Part shown: piece after piece, positions 44,101 to 51,091 of the stretch
Layout: every line of letters starts with the position of its first letter
Numbering within the stretch: position 1 is the stretch's first letter
Assembly (NCBI RefSeq): GCF_018362775.1
Contig: NZ_JAGYXY010000007.1
Span: 62,001-126,000 of the forward strand
Direction: 5' to 3'
Length of the DNA stretch: 64,000 nucleotides
Origin: Alistipes montrealensis
GTDB taxonomy: Bacteria; Bacteroidota; Bacteroidia; Bacteroidales; Rikenellaceae
Translations under genes and position numbers: made by a program
Notes under the pieces: model-generated
Databases searched by the model: none
What the model was told of the DNA's origin: nothing
The model's input: the letters and a program-made list of their open reading frames with translations, nothing else

Positions 44101-44412
44101 GACGACCTCCAGTTTGGTGCGGGGGCCTACCTTGATGCGCTGGCTCTTGTAACCCAGGTAGGAGACGGCCAGCATGTCGTCGGGCTTGGCCGACAGCGTA
44201 AAGGCTCCCTGCGCATCGGTCGAGGTTCCCTGCGTCGTGCCTTCGATGAGAATGGTGACGCCGGCGAGCGGCTCACCCTGTTGGGATTTCACGGTTCCGG
44301 ACACGGCCTTGCTTTGGGCAAAGACCTGTCCCGTCGCCAGTATCAGGAGAAGGAAAATCCCCCCCCCGACGATTTTCCGGCGGATTACGGATCGGTAGTT
44401 GAAAAGATTCAT
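41134..44412 (-). CDS. SusC-like TonB-dependent receptor of the rus-like locus
   Basis: A protein of 1092 aa. The signal peptide is MNLFNYRSVIRRKIVGGGIF followed by LLLILATGQVFAQ. Gly16-Gly18 are encoded by nine G in a row (44359-44367). Then come a CarboxypepD-regulatory-like domain (VSGTVKSQQGEPLAGVTILI), the plug (MDEVVVVGYGTQRRRNIVGA, VLKDASSTAVYGARGAFGVV) and a long barrel ending KSVTIGLNITF. No STN domain is present, in agreement with control by the LacI-type regulator rather than a sigma/FecR pair. It follows the nucleoside hydrolase gene by 25 bp. Confidence 0.96.
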   Translation of the reverse strand: MNLFNYRSVIRRKIVGGGIFLLLILATGQVFAQSKAVSGTVKSQQGEPLAGVTILIEGTTQGTSTDAQGAFTLSAKPDDMLAVSYLGYKSQRIKVGPRTKLEVVMTEDQNLMDEVVVVGYGTQRRRNIVGAVENISGEVLENRPNAYLLRSIQGQIPGVNITMADGKPSRSATINIRANTQSIGAGGAALCLIDGVEGDLTAMNPEDVESISVLKDASSTAVYGARGAFGVVLVTTKKARQDKISVDYSGSVSIISETVRPKYETDSQTWYDNYMTAYVGYSHHLPTGINNFFPWTQSWEDEYKKRMNDPDQSYLDWGLDASGKYQYYGRNTDWYDMFYKKSTTAHQHNIRISGGGKTTSFIASARYFEQDGIYRVGDEKFRQLNARAKGTVNITKWLTVENNTDFVRRNYHQPTTYSQSLLVRRNLEHQGFPLTKVTNPDGTWTAAAVYTGYANMAEGNSYRDNLKFDMKNTTVVTIDLIKDVLVAKADYSYLFNHSRQNDVISQVTYSNGPEIQISYPASSSMRTTETQTEYHSANANLSFTPRLPEDHSLNVMAGWNIEHKRARNTRMGRDGFIVGGKPNYSLMNGIDYVLEDANSYDWGFVGIFYRASYAYKGKYLAELSGRYNGSSKFPSNERWGFFPSASVGWRMSEEKFMKDISWINNIKWRFSIGKAGNGNVSPYKYMELLNFTKAGVIVDGSQRTYTSAPSSVLPANLTWETASTINLGLDINLLNNRLSFVGDIYKKSTTDMFVTGAELPAVTGYSAPYGNNADMETKGFEVSLGWTDSFRAGNKPFNYSVRFSLWDSKSKITKYTSKSNTLPTIYSNAYYEGMELGEIWGYHVVGLFATDEEAQEWGLKAQEKTFWSGDNKSWNAGDLKFADLDDSGVVDNGSNRLDDHGDLRKIGNSSPRYHYGINFSANWNGIGFSVFFQGLMKRDWYPAGESGLFWGQYDRPYGYSLPWQNTDRWSEDNPNAYWPRLRGSLAVSGRGTLRAANDRYLQNARYCRLKNITLDYTLPQQITRKAHMEKVKIYVSGENLFFWSPLKKYAKNYDPEMITAGDADFASKTGTDGQGYGYPMTKSVTIGLNITF
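44359..44367 (-). repeat. G9 homopolymer in signal-peptide codons of the rus-like susC
   Basis: Nine G on the coding strand encode Gly16-Gly18 just before the hydrophobic core of the signal peptide. A one-base slip would shift the frame at residue 16 and abolish the receptor. Confidence 0.9.
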
Positions 44413-44437
44413 ATGCGAGGTTCTTGAAGTGTTTGGG

Positions 44438-45466
44438 TCAGTGTTTGGGGTGTTTCGGGGCGCGGGTCGTGGTTTGGACGATGTAGTCGCGCAGCAGGAC
44501 CAGTTGTTCGGGCGTAGCGGTCAGCCACTTGTGGCGTCCGCCGGGGTCGGGTGTGAAGTGCGTGATGCCCTTGTCGTCGACGGCGACGGTTCCCGGCTGG
44601 CTTTCGGTGAAGTATTCGGGATGGAGCAGGTAAACTACCGACAGCAGGTCCCACGACGCGCGGTCATAGGGCATTTTGTGGTAATTCTTATAGCCTTCGA
44701 CGACCGGATGAAGTTCCGCCCAGCCGAAATCGTTTTCGATGGCCGAGCCGGGGTACATGACCTGTTTTCCCAGTTCGAAGGGATTCTGCACGATCGGCGA
44801 TTCCCATTCGGCGAAGAGTTTCTGCATGGCGGGGATGTCGTTGACGACGTTGTATTCGGCGCGTTGTTTTTCGCCGTAGCTGCCTGCCATGATCGAGAGC
44901 AGTTTCACCTTGCGGGCCACCAGTTCGCGGCCTGTGAGGGGCGAAACGGCGTCGGCCGGGCTGTCGAGCAGTTTTCCCAGCTCGGTGGCGAATCCCAGCG
45001 AAAGGACGGTTACCGAGCCGTCGGGCTGTGCGGCCAGCGTGCGGCGGTAGAGCGCGACGGGGTCTTCGATCTGTTCCGGAGTTTTGCTCCGGGCGAAGGC
45101 CGGGGAACCGTCCTCCCGGGTCATTGCGCAGACCGCCGCCGTGTAGTCGGGGGCGTGGTCGTTGAACACCGGGGTGGGCGACTGGGCCAGCGGCGTGCCG
45201 GGGTAGCCGTACCACGTATTGAGGATGTCGATGTAATCGGTGGCCGTCGGGCTGAGTTTGTGGTTGCCGATGGCGAGCAGGTCTACGCGGCCGTCGTCCA
45301 TCGCCTTGTAGATCAGGTCGAAGGCCAGTGCGTCGTCGATGTCGTTTCCCATGTCGGTCTCGACGATCAGCCGGATCGGTTCCGGCGTTGCGGCTGCGGG
45401 TCGGGAGTCGCAGGCCGTACCCGCGAGCAGCAGGGCGGCCGCTGCGGGGAGCAGTGAGGTTTTCAT
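44438..45466 (-). CDS. Nucleoside hydrolase-like lipoprotein
   Basis: A protein of 342 aa with a lipoprotein signal ending LLLAGTAC (Cys19). The inosine-uridine nucleoside hydrolase calcium site is clear: Asp38, Asp42, Asp44 and Asp45 in ETDMGNDIDDALAFDL. Later text VLSLGFATELGKLL and VKLLSIMAGSYGE matches the family core. These enzymes release ribose from nucleosides. The lipid anchor places it in the periplasm or on the surface, so ribose would be freed before inner-membrane transport by the permease encoded next to it. This matches the nucleoside hydrolase of known rus loci. Confidence 0.92.
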   Translation of the reverse strand: MKTSLLPAAAALLLAGTACDSRPAAATPEPIRLIVETDMGNDIDDALAFDLIYKAMDDGRVDLLAIGNHKLSPTATDYIDILNTWYGYPGTPLAQSPTPVFNDHAPDYTAAVCAMTREDGSPAFARSKTPEQIEDPVALYRRTLAAQPDGSVTVLSLGFATELGKLLDSPADAVSPLTGRELVARKVKLLSIMAGSYGEKQRAEYNVVNDIPAMQKLFAEWESPIVQNPFELGKQVMYPGSAIENDFGWAELHPVVEGYKNYHKMPYDRASWDLLSVVYLLHPEYFTESQPGTVAVDDKGITHFTPDPGGRHKWLTATPEQLVLLRDYIVQTTTRAPKHPKH

Positions 45467-45481
45467 TTCGGTTTTTGGGTT

Positions 45482-46492
45482 TTAGTTGCCGCCGGAGGCG
45501 ATGATCGAGGCCAGCCCGGCGATGAAGAAGAGGAACATCACGGCCAGCAGCGTGTTGGTTTTGCGGTCGGCGCCCCTGAACTCCTTCCAGATGAAGACGC
45601 CCCAGACGGCGGCGATCATCGGTGCGCCCTGTCCGAGCGCGTAGGAGATGGCGGCCCCGGCTTTTCCGGCGGCGATATAGCTGAAAGCCGTGCCGAGACA
45701 CCAGACGGCGCCGCCCAGCACGCCTACGAGGTGGGTCGGCAGCGAGCCGCGGAAGTATTCGCGGTAGCTGACGGGCGCTCCGACGAAGGGCCGGCGCATG
45801 GCGTAGGTGTTGAAGGCGAAGTTGCTCAGCAGTACGCCGACCGAGAAGACGAAGATGGCGGAATAGGGCGTCAGCATGCCGGGTGTGGGGGCTGCGAAGT
45901 TGTCGAGGTCCATCGCGGCGGCGACGAAACGGTAGAAGAACGACATCAGCACGCCTGCCACGACGGCCAGCACGATGCCTTTGCGGTTTTGGGCCGCCGA
46001 ATCGCCGCTTTTGCGCATCCGTCCCGAGGCGATGCCGTTGCAGATAATTGCGACAACGATGAGCGCAACGCCCAGGAAGAGGATGGCGGGGTCGCCTTTC
46101 GGAGCGCCGATGTAGTTGACGATGACGCCCAGCACCAGTGCGAGGCCTACCCCCAGCGGGAAGGCTACCGAGAGCCCTGCCAGCGACACGGAGGCCGAGA
46201 GCAGGATGTTCGAGGCGTTGAAGATCACGCCGCCCAGGACGACGCTGCCGATCCCTTTCCATTGGGCCTGTGCGAGGTCTTCGAGGAAGGGACGGCCTTC
46301 GGTCCCGATGCTTCCCATCGTGAAGCCCAGAAGGACGGCGAAGAGCACCATGCCGATCACATAGTCCCAGTAGAAGAGCTCGTAACGCCAGGTCTTGCCG
46401 GCGAGTTTCTGGGTGTTTCCCCACGAGCCCCAGCAGAGCATCGTGATGAAGCAGAAGATGACTGCCAAAGAGTAGCTGTTAACAACGAACAT
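45482..46492 (-). CDS. GRP/ureide-permease-like sugar transporter, probable ribose permease
   Basis: A protein of 336 aa with about ten membrane helices (FCFITMLCWGSWGNTQKLAG in the first, SYALGQGAPMIAAVWGVFIW near the end). The sequence belongs to the drug/metabolite superfamily, of the GRP (glucose/ribose porter) and plant ureide-permease type; WGSWGNT in helix 1 is typical of the bacterial members. It lies between the nucleoside hydrolase and ribokinase genes, so inner-membrane import of ribose is the natural reading. Direct evidence for the substrate is not in the sequence. Confidence 0.85.
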   Translation of the reverse strand: MFVVNSYSLAVIFCFITMLCWGSWGNTQKLAGKTWRYELFYWDYVIGMVLFAVLLGFTMGSIGTEGRPFLEDLAQAQWKGIGSVVLGGVIFNASNILLSASVSLAGLSVAFPLGVGLALVLGVIVNYIGAPKGDPAILFLGVALIVVAIICNGIASGRMRKSGDSAAQNRKGIVLAVVAGVLMSFFYRFVAAAMDLDNFAAPTPGMLTPYSAIFVFSVGVLLSNFAFNTYAMRRPFVGAPVSYREYFRGSLPTHLVGVLGGAVWCLGTAFSYIAAGKAGAAISYALGQGAPMIAAVWGVFIWKEFRGADRKTNTLLAVMFLFFIAGLASIIASGGN

Positions 46493-46522
46493 AGTATTTG
46501 AGTTTTAAGGTTTTCGTTCGGT

Positions 46523-47431
46523 TCAGGCGAGGGTTCCCAACTCCTCGCGCCATGGTATCGAGGTCTGGGCGCCCATGCGGGTCACGGAGACCGCGGCGCT
46601 GCGCGAGGCGAAGCGTACGGCGTCGGCGAGGCTGCTGCCTTCGGAGAGGGCTACCAGCAGGGCCCCGTTGAAGACATCGCCGGCGGCGGTGGTGTCCACG
46701 GGCGTGACCGTGTGCGCCGGGATCAGTTGCTCCCCGGCCGGTGTCCGGATCAGCGCGCCTTCGCCGCCCAGCGTGACGATGACGTTTCCGACGCCTTTCG
46801 CCAGCAGTGCGGCGGCGGCTTTCGAGGCCTCCTGCGCCGTATGTACGGGGATTCCCGTCAGCGTTTCGCTTTCGGTCCGGTTGGGGGTGATCAGGTAGAC
46901 CTTGCGCAGCAGTTCGTCGGGCAGCGGCATGGCCGGGGCCGGGTTGAGCACCACGCGGGTTCCCGCTTCGTAGGCCTTTTCGATGGCGTAGGCCACTGTC
47001 TCCATCGGGATTTCGAGTTGTACGAGCAGGTATTGGGCCCCGGCGATACGGTCCGCCACGGCGTCGATCGCTTCGCGCGTAAGGCTGTGGTTGGCGCCGG
47101 GGGCTACGGCGATGCAGTTCTCCCCGTCCTGCGAGACGAAGATCAGCGCCGTGCCGGTCGGGGTGTCCTTGGCTGTGAAGAGGGCTTCGGTGTTGATGCC
47201 GTCGGCGGTGAATTGCTGACGGAGGGCTGCGGCCCCGGCGTCGTCGCCCAGGCACGTGACAAAAGCCACGTCGCCGCCCAGGCGTGCGGCCGCTACGGCC
47301 TGGTTGGCTCCCTTGCCGCCGTTGGATTGCATGAAGCGCGCCTCGCCGACGGTTTCGCCCGGGCGGGGGAGGTGTTTGACACAGGCGATCATGTCGATGT
47401 TGGTGCTGCCAATTACCAGAATCTTGTTCAT
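46523..47431 (-). CDS. rbsK: Ribokinase
   Basis: A protein of 302 aa started at ATG 47431 (MNKILVIGSTNIDMIACVKH). PfkB-family features are MQSNGGKGANQAVAAARLGG near residues 34-53 and the C-terminal signature DTTAAGDVFNGALLVAL with the catalytic base Asp252. The first motif and the overall length are those of ribokinase rather than fructokinase or adenosine kinase. It phosphorylates ribose to ribose 5-phosphate in the cytoplasm. It is the first gene of the operon and lies opposite the LacI-type regulator gene. The upstream in-frame ATG at 47494 gives a non-conserved extension and was rejected. Confidence 0.95.
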   Translation of the reverse strand: MNKILVIGSTNIDMIACVKHLPRPGETVGEARFMQSNGGKGANQAVAAARLGGDVAFVTCLGDDAGAAALRQQFTADGINTEALFTAKDTPTGTALIFVSQDGENCIAVAPGANHSLTREAIDAVADRIAGAQYLLVQLEIPMETVAYAIEKAYEAGTRVVLNPAPAMPLPDELLRKVYLITPNRTESETLTGIPVHTAQEASKAAAALLAKGVGNVIVTLGGEGALIRTPAGEQLIPAHTVTPVDTTAAGDVFNGALLVALSEGSSLADAVRFASRSAAVSVTRMGAQTSIPWREELGTLA

Positions 47432-47677
47432 CGTTCGGTTATCGTTGGTTAATTTTTGACGCTTTCTCCACCCGGGAGGATTCGGACGACGCATCCGCTC
47501 GGGGGAAATGCTGTTTTCGGGTTTCAGGTTGTTTTTCGATGGCCTCCGAAGGCTCTTTTTGCCGTTTTGCGCCTCTTGTTTTCGTAAATCAATTTTATGC
47601 GATATGTTTCATATGGCCTCTGGTGCGGCTGTCTGTGCTTTCGGATTCTATCTTTTCGGCTCTGTTTGCGCTTATCG

Positions 47678-47687
47678 TTTGCGCAAA
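47678..47687. promoter_or_regulatory. Candidate LacI-family operator at the operon start
   Basis: TTTGCGCAAA is a perfect palindrome with the central CG typical of LacI/GalR operators. It overlaps the downstream edge of the -7 box of the rus-like operon promoter. A half-copy GTTTGCGC lies 14 bases away (47664-47671). The divergent LacI gene makes this a natural autoregulated site. Confidence 0.5.
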
Positions 47688-47714
47688 TATAATTACTTTT
47701 TGGAAACCTCCAAA
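47684..47714 (-). promoter_or_regulatory. Promoter of the rus-like operon
   Basis: On the minus strand TTTG (47714-47711), 19 bases, then TATATTTG (47691-47684), a full match to the Bacteroidetes pattern. RNA would start near 47677 and run about 245 bases before the ribokinase ATG. A second dyad, TTTTGGA-AACC-TCCAAAA (47698-47715), covers the -33 element. The rest of the 47432-47787 gap shows no gene. Confidence 0.75.
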
Positions 47715-47754
47715 ATTATTTTGTTATTTTTCTTTCCTTTTTCGATATTTTTCA

Positions 47755-47762
47755 TACATTTG
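47755..47762 (+). promoter_or_regulatory. -7 element of the LacI-type regulator gene
   Basis: TACATTTG fits TAnnTTTG and lies 25 bases before the ATG at 47788. The region upstream is very A/T-rich with no exact TTTG at -33. Confidence 0.5.
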
Positions 47763-47787
47763 TCATGGGTGAACTGAAAATAAAACA

Positions 47788-48807
47788 ATGAAAAAAGAAA
47801 CTCTTGTTAGCATCGCCGAACGTTCCGGATGTTCGATTTCCACTGTTTCGCGTGTCCTGAGCGGCAATGCGGCCAAATACCGCATCAGCCAGCGCACCGT
47901 GGCGCGCGTGATGGAGGAGGTCAAACGCTGTAACTATACGCCCAGCCTGCTGGCAAAGGGTTTGCGCACAAATCGTACCGATACGATCGGCCTGCTGATT
48001 CCGAATATCGAAAACTCGTTTTTTGCCAATGTTGCGGGCGTGGTGATCCGCGAGTCGCGCAATTATAACTATAAGGTGGTGGTGGTCGACACGCAGGAGG
48101 ACGAGCGTAACGAGCAGGACGGATTGTCGGCCCTGCTGGCGCGGCGTGTGGATGGAATCATCGCTGCGCCGTGCGGCAACGACGCTGCGCTGTTCGCAAG
48201 CGTGCAGGAGGGCGGCATGCCGTTGGTGTTGATCGACCGCTACCTGCCCGATGCCGGGATGCTGTCATACGTCACGACGGACAACTACCGCGGCGCGGTG
48301 ATGGCGGCCGAATACCTGCTGGAGAACGGCCACCGCCGCATCGCCTGTATTCAGGGTACGCCTCATTCGATGCCCGTGCGGGACCGCGTGCGCGGATTCG
48401 GCGATACGCTGCGTGCACACGGGCTGGGCGATCGGATCGTGGTGACGGGCGAAGATTTTTCCGTACAAAACGGTTATCTGGAGACCAAACTGGCGCTGGC
48501 CCAGGCCGAGCGGCCTACGGCGATCTTCGCGCTGAGCAACCTGATCCTGCTCGGGGTGGTGAAGGCGGTCCACGAATCGGGCCTGCGGATTCCCGACGAT
48601 ATTTCTGTCGTTTCGTTCGACGACAACATGCTTTTCAACTACCTCGACCCGGCGATCACCTGCATCGGGCAGCCCACGGACGAGATCGGCACGCTGGCTG
48701 TGAAACTGCTTATCCGCGCCATCCGCGAACCCGGTGCGGCGCCTTCGCACCTGCACCTGCCGCCGTCGCTGATTATCCGGCGTTCGGTGCGCAACCTGCT
48801 GTTATAG
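47788..48807 (+). CDS. LacI-family transcriptional regulator, likely regulator of the rus-like operon
   Basis: A protein of 339 aa. The N-terminal helix-turn-helix is TLVSIAERSGCSISTVSRVL, followed by the hinge helix region (PSLLAKGLRTNRTDTIGLLI). The C-terminal part is a periplasmic-binding-protein-like effector domain (ARRVDGIIAAP, YVTTDNYRGAVMAAEYLLEN, DISVVSFDDN). Divergence from the ribokinase operon across a 356-bp gap with a palindromic site at the operon promoter suggests it controls that operon and itself. Ribose or a phosphorylated derivative is the probable effector, by inference. In Bacteroides, rus-type regulators can be of other families, so the LacI type here is of interest. 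Confidence 0.93.
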   Translation: MKKETLVSIAERSGCSISTVSRVLSGNAAKYRISQRTVARVMEEVKRCNYTPSLLAKGLRTNRTDTIGLLIPNIENSFFANVAGVVIRESRNYNYKVVVVDTQEDERNEQDGLSALLARRVDGIIAAPCGNDAALFASVQEGGMPLVLIDRYLPDAGMLSYVTTDNYRGAVMAAEYLLENGHRRIACIQGTPHSMPVRDRVRGFGDTLRAHGLGDRIVVTGEDFSVQNGYLETKLALAQAERPTAIFALSNLILLGVVKAVHESGLRIPDDISVVSFDDNMLFNYLDPAITCIGQPTDEIGTLAVKLLIRAIREPGAAPSHLHLPPSLIIRRSVRNLLL

Positions 48808-48812
48808 AAAAT

Positions 48813-48844
48813 AAAAACGGGAACCTTGCAAGGTTCCCGTTTTT
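48813..48844 (+). terminator. Terminator of the LacI-type gene
   Basis: A perfect palindrome whose half is AAAAACGGGAACCTTG, ending in TTTTTGTTTT. It lies 5 bases after the stop at 48807. Confidence 0.9.
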
Positions 48845-48892
48845 GTTTTCCGGCCTGTCGCCGGCTCTCTTTTGTTTATAGGCCGTGCGGAA

Positions 48893-48922
48893 AACGGGGA
48901 TGTCCGTACGGACATCCCCGTT
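48893..48922. terminator. Second perfect hairpin after the LacI-type gene
   Basis: A 30-base perfect palindrome whose half is AACGGGGATGTCCGT. No long U-run follows. It may be a back-up terminator or a barrier between the two loci. Confidence 0.6.
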
Positions 48923-49126
48923 GCATGTGTTGTGTCTCTTCATTCTTCTGTTTTTCGGCAATAATGTTTTGCGGAAATAAAATTTCTGCGAATGGCCTTT
49001 CATGGTTGTTATGTGATTTTGCCAAGTGTCGGCTTGATGGGTGTGATATTTTCGGGTAATTCTGCCATTTGGATAAATATGTTTATTTATTTTATTCAAA
49101 ATTGAATAATTGATAAAAATAATTAC

Positions 49127-49134
49127 TATGTTTG
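49127..49134 (+). promoter_or_regulatory. -7 element upstream of the NAGPA-like gene
   Basis: TATGTTTG fits TAnnTTTG. A TTG lies about 22 bases upstream within the dyad region. RNA would begin about 155 bases before the ATG at 49299. Confidence 0.45.
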
Positions 49135-49298
49135 TGTGTCAAAGGTGTTACATTTTTGTTTCAAAATGAATAAATGTTGTTTTGAGGACATCGAAAAGAT
49201 GTAGCGCCGTTGCCAATGAAAAAACTTATAGCGAAAGGGGACCTGAAACTACATACTATTAAAACGTCAAACCTTCTGTAACCTAAAAACCTTTAATT

Positions 49299-50747
49299 AT
49301 GAAAAGACATTTTAGTCTGATGACTTTATTGCTCGGCCTCCTGGTAGGGGGAGGGCTCGCTTCGTGTTCGGATAAGGACGGCGGTGAGGGCGATTCGAAA
49401 GAGATTGCCAATCCGATTGCGTCTGTCGTGGCGGTCGACGGCTCTAAAACAGCCAATGCCGTGATTTCCGATGCCGACAAAACCATCAAATTCGCATTCG
49501 AGGAGTTGTCCGACCTGACCAGTGTGTCGGTTACGATCAACATGACCAAGGGTGCGCTTCTGAAAACCCCGGGCAAAGCCACTTCGACGCTCAATCTATC
49601 GGCTCCTTATTCGGTCGTACTGCACAACGGCGTGAAAGAGGTGACCTATACGATGACGGCGACGCCTAAAGAGATCCTCCAGCCGGTTGTTGGGGCTAAG
49701 GTCGGTGACACCGACGCGGTGGTCGAAGGTCAGCTCATCACGATCGGCTACAAACCCGAGATGGAGATCAACGCCATGACGTTCGATTTCAGCCTGTTGA
49801 GCGGCGCCTCCGTTAAGTCACCCGCCGACAAGACGTTCAACCTCGAACTCGAGGACGGCAAACTGGTGGTTACCTATCAGGGTGAAGACTACAACTATAC
49901 CGTCAAGGTGAAAGATTATGCAGATCCGCTGCTGAGCAAGGGCTGGACGAACGTGACTTCGTCCTACGGCACGCTTCCCAACTACATCAAAGTTTACAAG
50001 AACGAAGACCTGCTCAACAATGCAGCCACCAAGAGCATCGGTTACATCGCAATCATGTCGCCGGGCAAATCGACGATGGGAGCGCTCGGAGCCGGCAAGG
50101 ATAACAAGAAATCGATTTATACCTTTGCTTCGGAGGAACCCTCCTGGAATGTCCTGCTGGTCGGCATCGAATCTACGGCAGACCCGCTGATCTTCCGCGG
50201 CGGACAATTCGTGCAGGAAGGCGCGCTTTATCCTTTCGGCACGCTGGGGCAGGACAGCAAGGGTGTGTACAAGATGGCCTGGTCGCAGAAATTCGATGAC
50301 AAACTCTATGCGTTCCCCTACAAGCCGGGTTCGACCTATGTCGAGCGGAAAAAGGAGGAAGGAACGGTCTGGGACGCGCAGAATGCAGCTTCCGGCCTGT
50401 TGATGATCTTGTGGGACGGACAAATCCAGACTGCCGACGAGATGATCTGCAATACGGGAATCAACTGGGGTTATCCCACCGATGTCAACCGGTATGCGAC
50501 CTCGTCGATAGGACTTACTCCTCACGGTAAGGTGATCGCATTCTGCGGACAGCAGATCAACGGAAGCGTGGGCCTTACGATTCCGGAAACGGCGCAGGTC
50601 ATGAAGGATACGGGCTGCGCTTCGGCCATCGTATTCGAACGGTCCAGCTCGCCCGATATGCTCATCAACGGTCAGAAGACCGTGGATAACTCCAAAGGGT
50701 CTGTGGAAGCGTCGAAGAAAGTGCAGGGCGCTTTTGGATTCAAGTAG
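49299..50747 (+). CDS. Lipoprotein with DUF5018-like N-terminus and degenerate phosphodiester-glycosidase (NAGPA)-like domain
   Basis: A protein of 482 aa with a lipobox (LLVGGGLASC). Residues of about 35-210 are two beta-sandwich repeats of DUF5018 type (FAFEELSDLTSVSVTINMTK, YSVVLHNGVKEVTYTMTATP, then ITIGYKPEMEINAMTFDFSL). The C-terminal domain resembles the NAGPA fold, which removes GlcNAc from phosphodiester-linked sugars (YATSSIGLTPHGKVIAFCGQ, TIPETAQVMKDTGCASAIVF). The usual family ending with Asp-Gly-Gly-Gly-Ser-Ser is changed to ERSSSPDML, so catalysis may be lost. It has its own promoter and terminator and is probably a surface protein. The assignment is moderately sure. Confidence 0.65.
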   Translation: MKRHFSLMTLLLGLLVGGGLASCSDKDGGEGDSKEIANPIASVVAVDGSKTANAVISDADKTIKFAFEELSDLTSVSVTINMTKGALLKTPGKATSTLNLSAPYSVVLHNGVKEVTYTMTATPKEILQPVVGAKVGDTDAVVEGQLITIGYKPEMEINAMTFDFSLLSGASVKSPADKTFNLELEDGKLVVTYQGEDYNYTVKVKDYADPLLSKGWTNVTSSYGTLPNYIKVYKNEDLLNNAATKSIGYIAIMSPGKSTMGALGAGKDNKKSIYTFASEEPSWNVLLVGIESTADPLIFRGGQFVQEGALYPFGTLGQDSKGVYKMAWSQKFDDKLYAFPYKPGSTYVERKKEEGTVWDAQNAASGLLMILWDGQIQTADEMICNTGINWGYPTDVNRYATSSIGLTPHGKVIAFCGQQINGSVGLTIPETAQVMKDTGCASAIVFERSSSPDMLINGQKTVDNSKGSVEASKKVQGAFGFK

Positions 50748-50792
50748 CGGAGAAAACGGCGGCATATTCGCTGGCCGGTAAATTTTCTGTAC

Positions 50793-50824
50793 CCGGGACG
50801 GCTTTTCGGCTGTCCCGGTTTTTT
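50793..50824 (+). terminator. Terminator of the NAGPA-like gene
   Basis: CCGGGAC and GTCCCGG pair around GGCTTTTCGGCT and are followed by six T. It lies 46 bases after the stop at 50747. Confidence 0.85.
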
Positions 50825-51001
50825 ATCGTGATCGCACCTGCGCAGGCGCGGAGCGGACCGGTATCGCCGATCGGGACCGGCAAAATCGGCTGACGGAAGT
50901 CGGTATGCACTCCGGTTTTTCTTAGGATGACACGCCGAACTCCGGTTGCCTGTGCTAAACGTATTTATTTTTGCTCGATCGTGAATTTTAAAGGCAAAAG
51001 G

Positions 51002-51033
51002 TTGCTTCATTGTAAATAAATTAATTATATTTG
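51002..51033 (+). promoter_or_regulatory. Promoter of the 51-59 kb catabolic cassette
   Basis: TTGC (51002-51005), 20 bases, then TATATTTG (51026-51033). RNA would start near 51040, about 50 bases before the ATG at 51092. Confidence 0.65.
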
Positions 51034-51091
51034 CATTGTAGAGTGATAAAATTTACTTTATTTTGAGTGTGCGATAAAATTGGAACCCAAT

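Larger units (their letters stand above)
48808..49298. other. Gene-free gap with two terminators and an A/T-rich promoter region
   Basis: No credible gene is present on either strand. The gap holds two perfect hairpins (48813-48844 and 48893-48922), then an A/T-rich stretch with the dyad ATTCAA-AA-TTGAAT at 49097-49110 and a TATGTTTG -7 element at 49127-49134. About 160 bases of leader precede the lipoprotein gene at 49299. Confidence 0.6.
50748..51091. other. Intergenic gap with terminator and promoter
   Basis: The 344-bp gap holds the terminator at 50793-50824 and the promoter at 51002-51033. I see no gene, repeat or RNA structure in the remaining sequence. Confidence 0.6.

Noticed and set aside
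48773..49099. A 108-codon minus-strand frame in the gap after the LacI-type gene
   Set aside because: It runs through two perfect terminator hairpins and the end of the LacI gene and shows no protein-like composition.
51080..51091. TTG start four codons upstream of the DUF4434 ATG
   Set aside because: The ATG at 51092 gives a textbook twin-arginine signal and suits the promoter; the extra residues add nothing.
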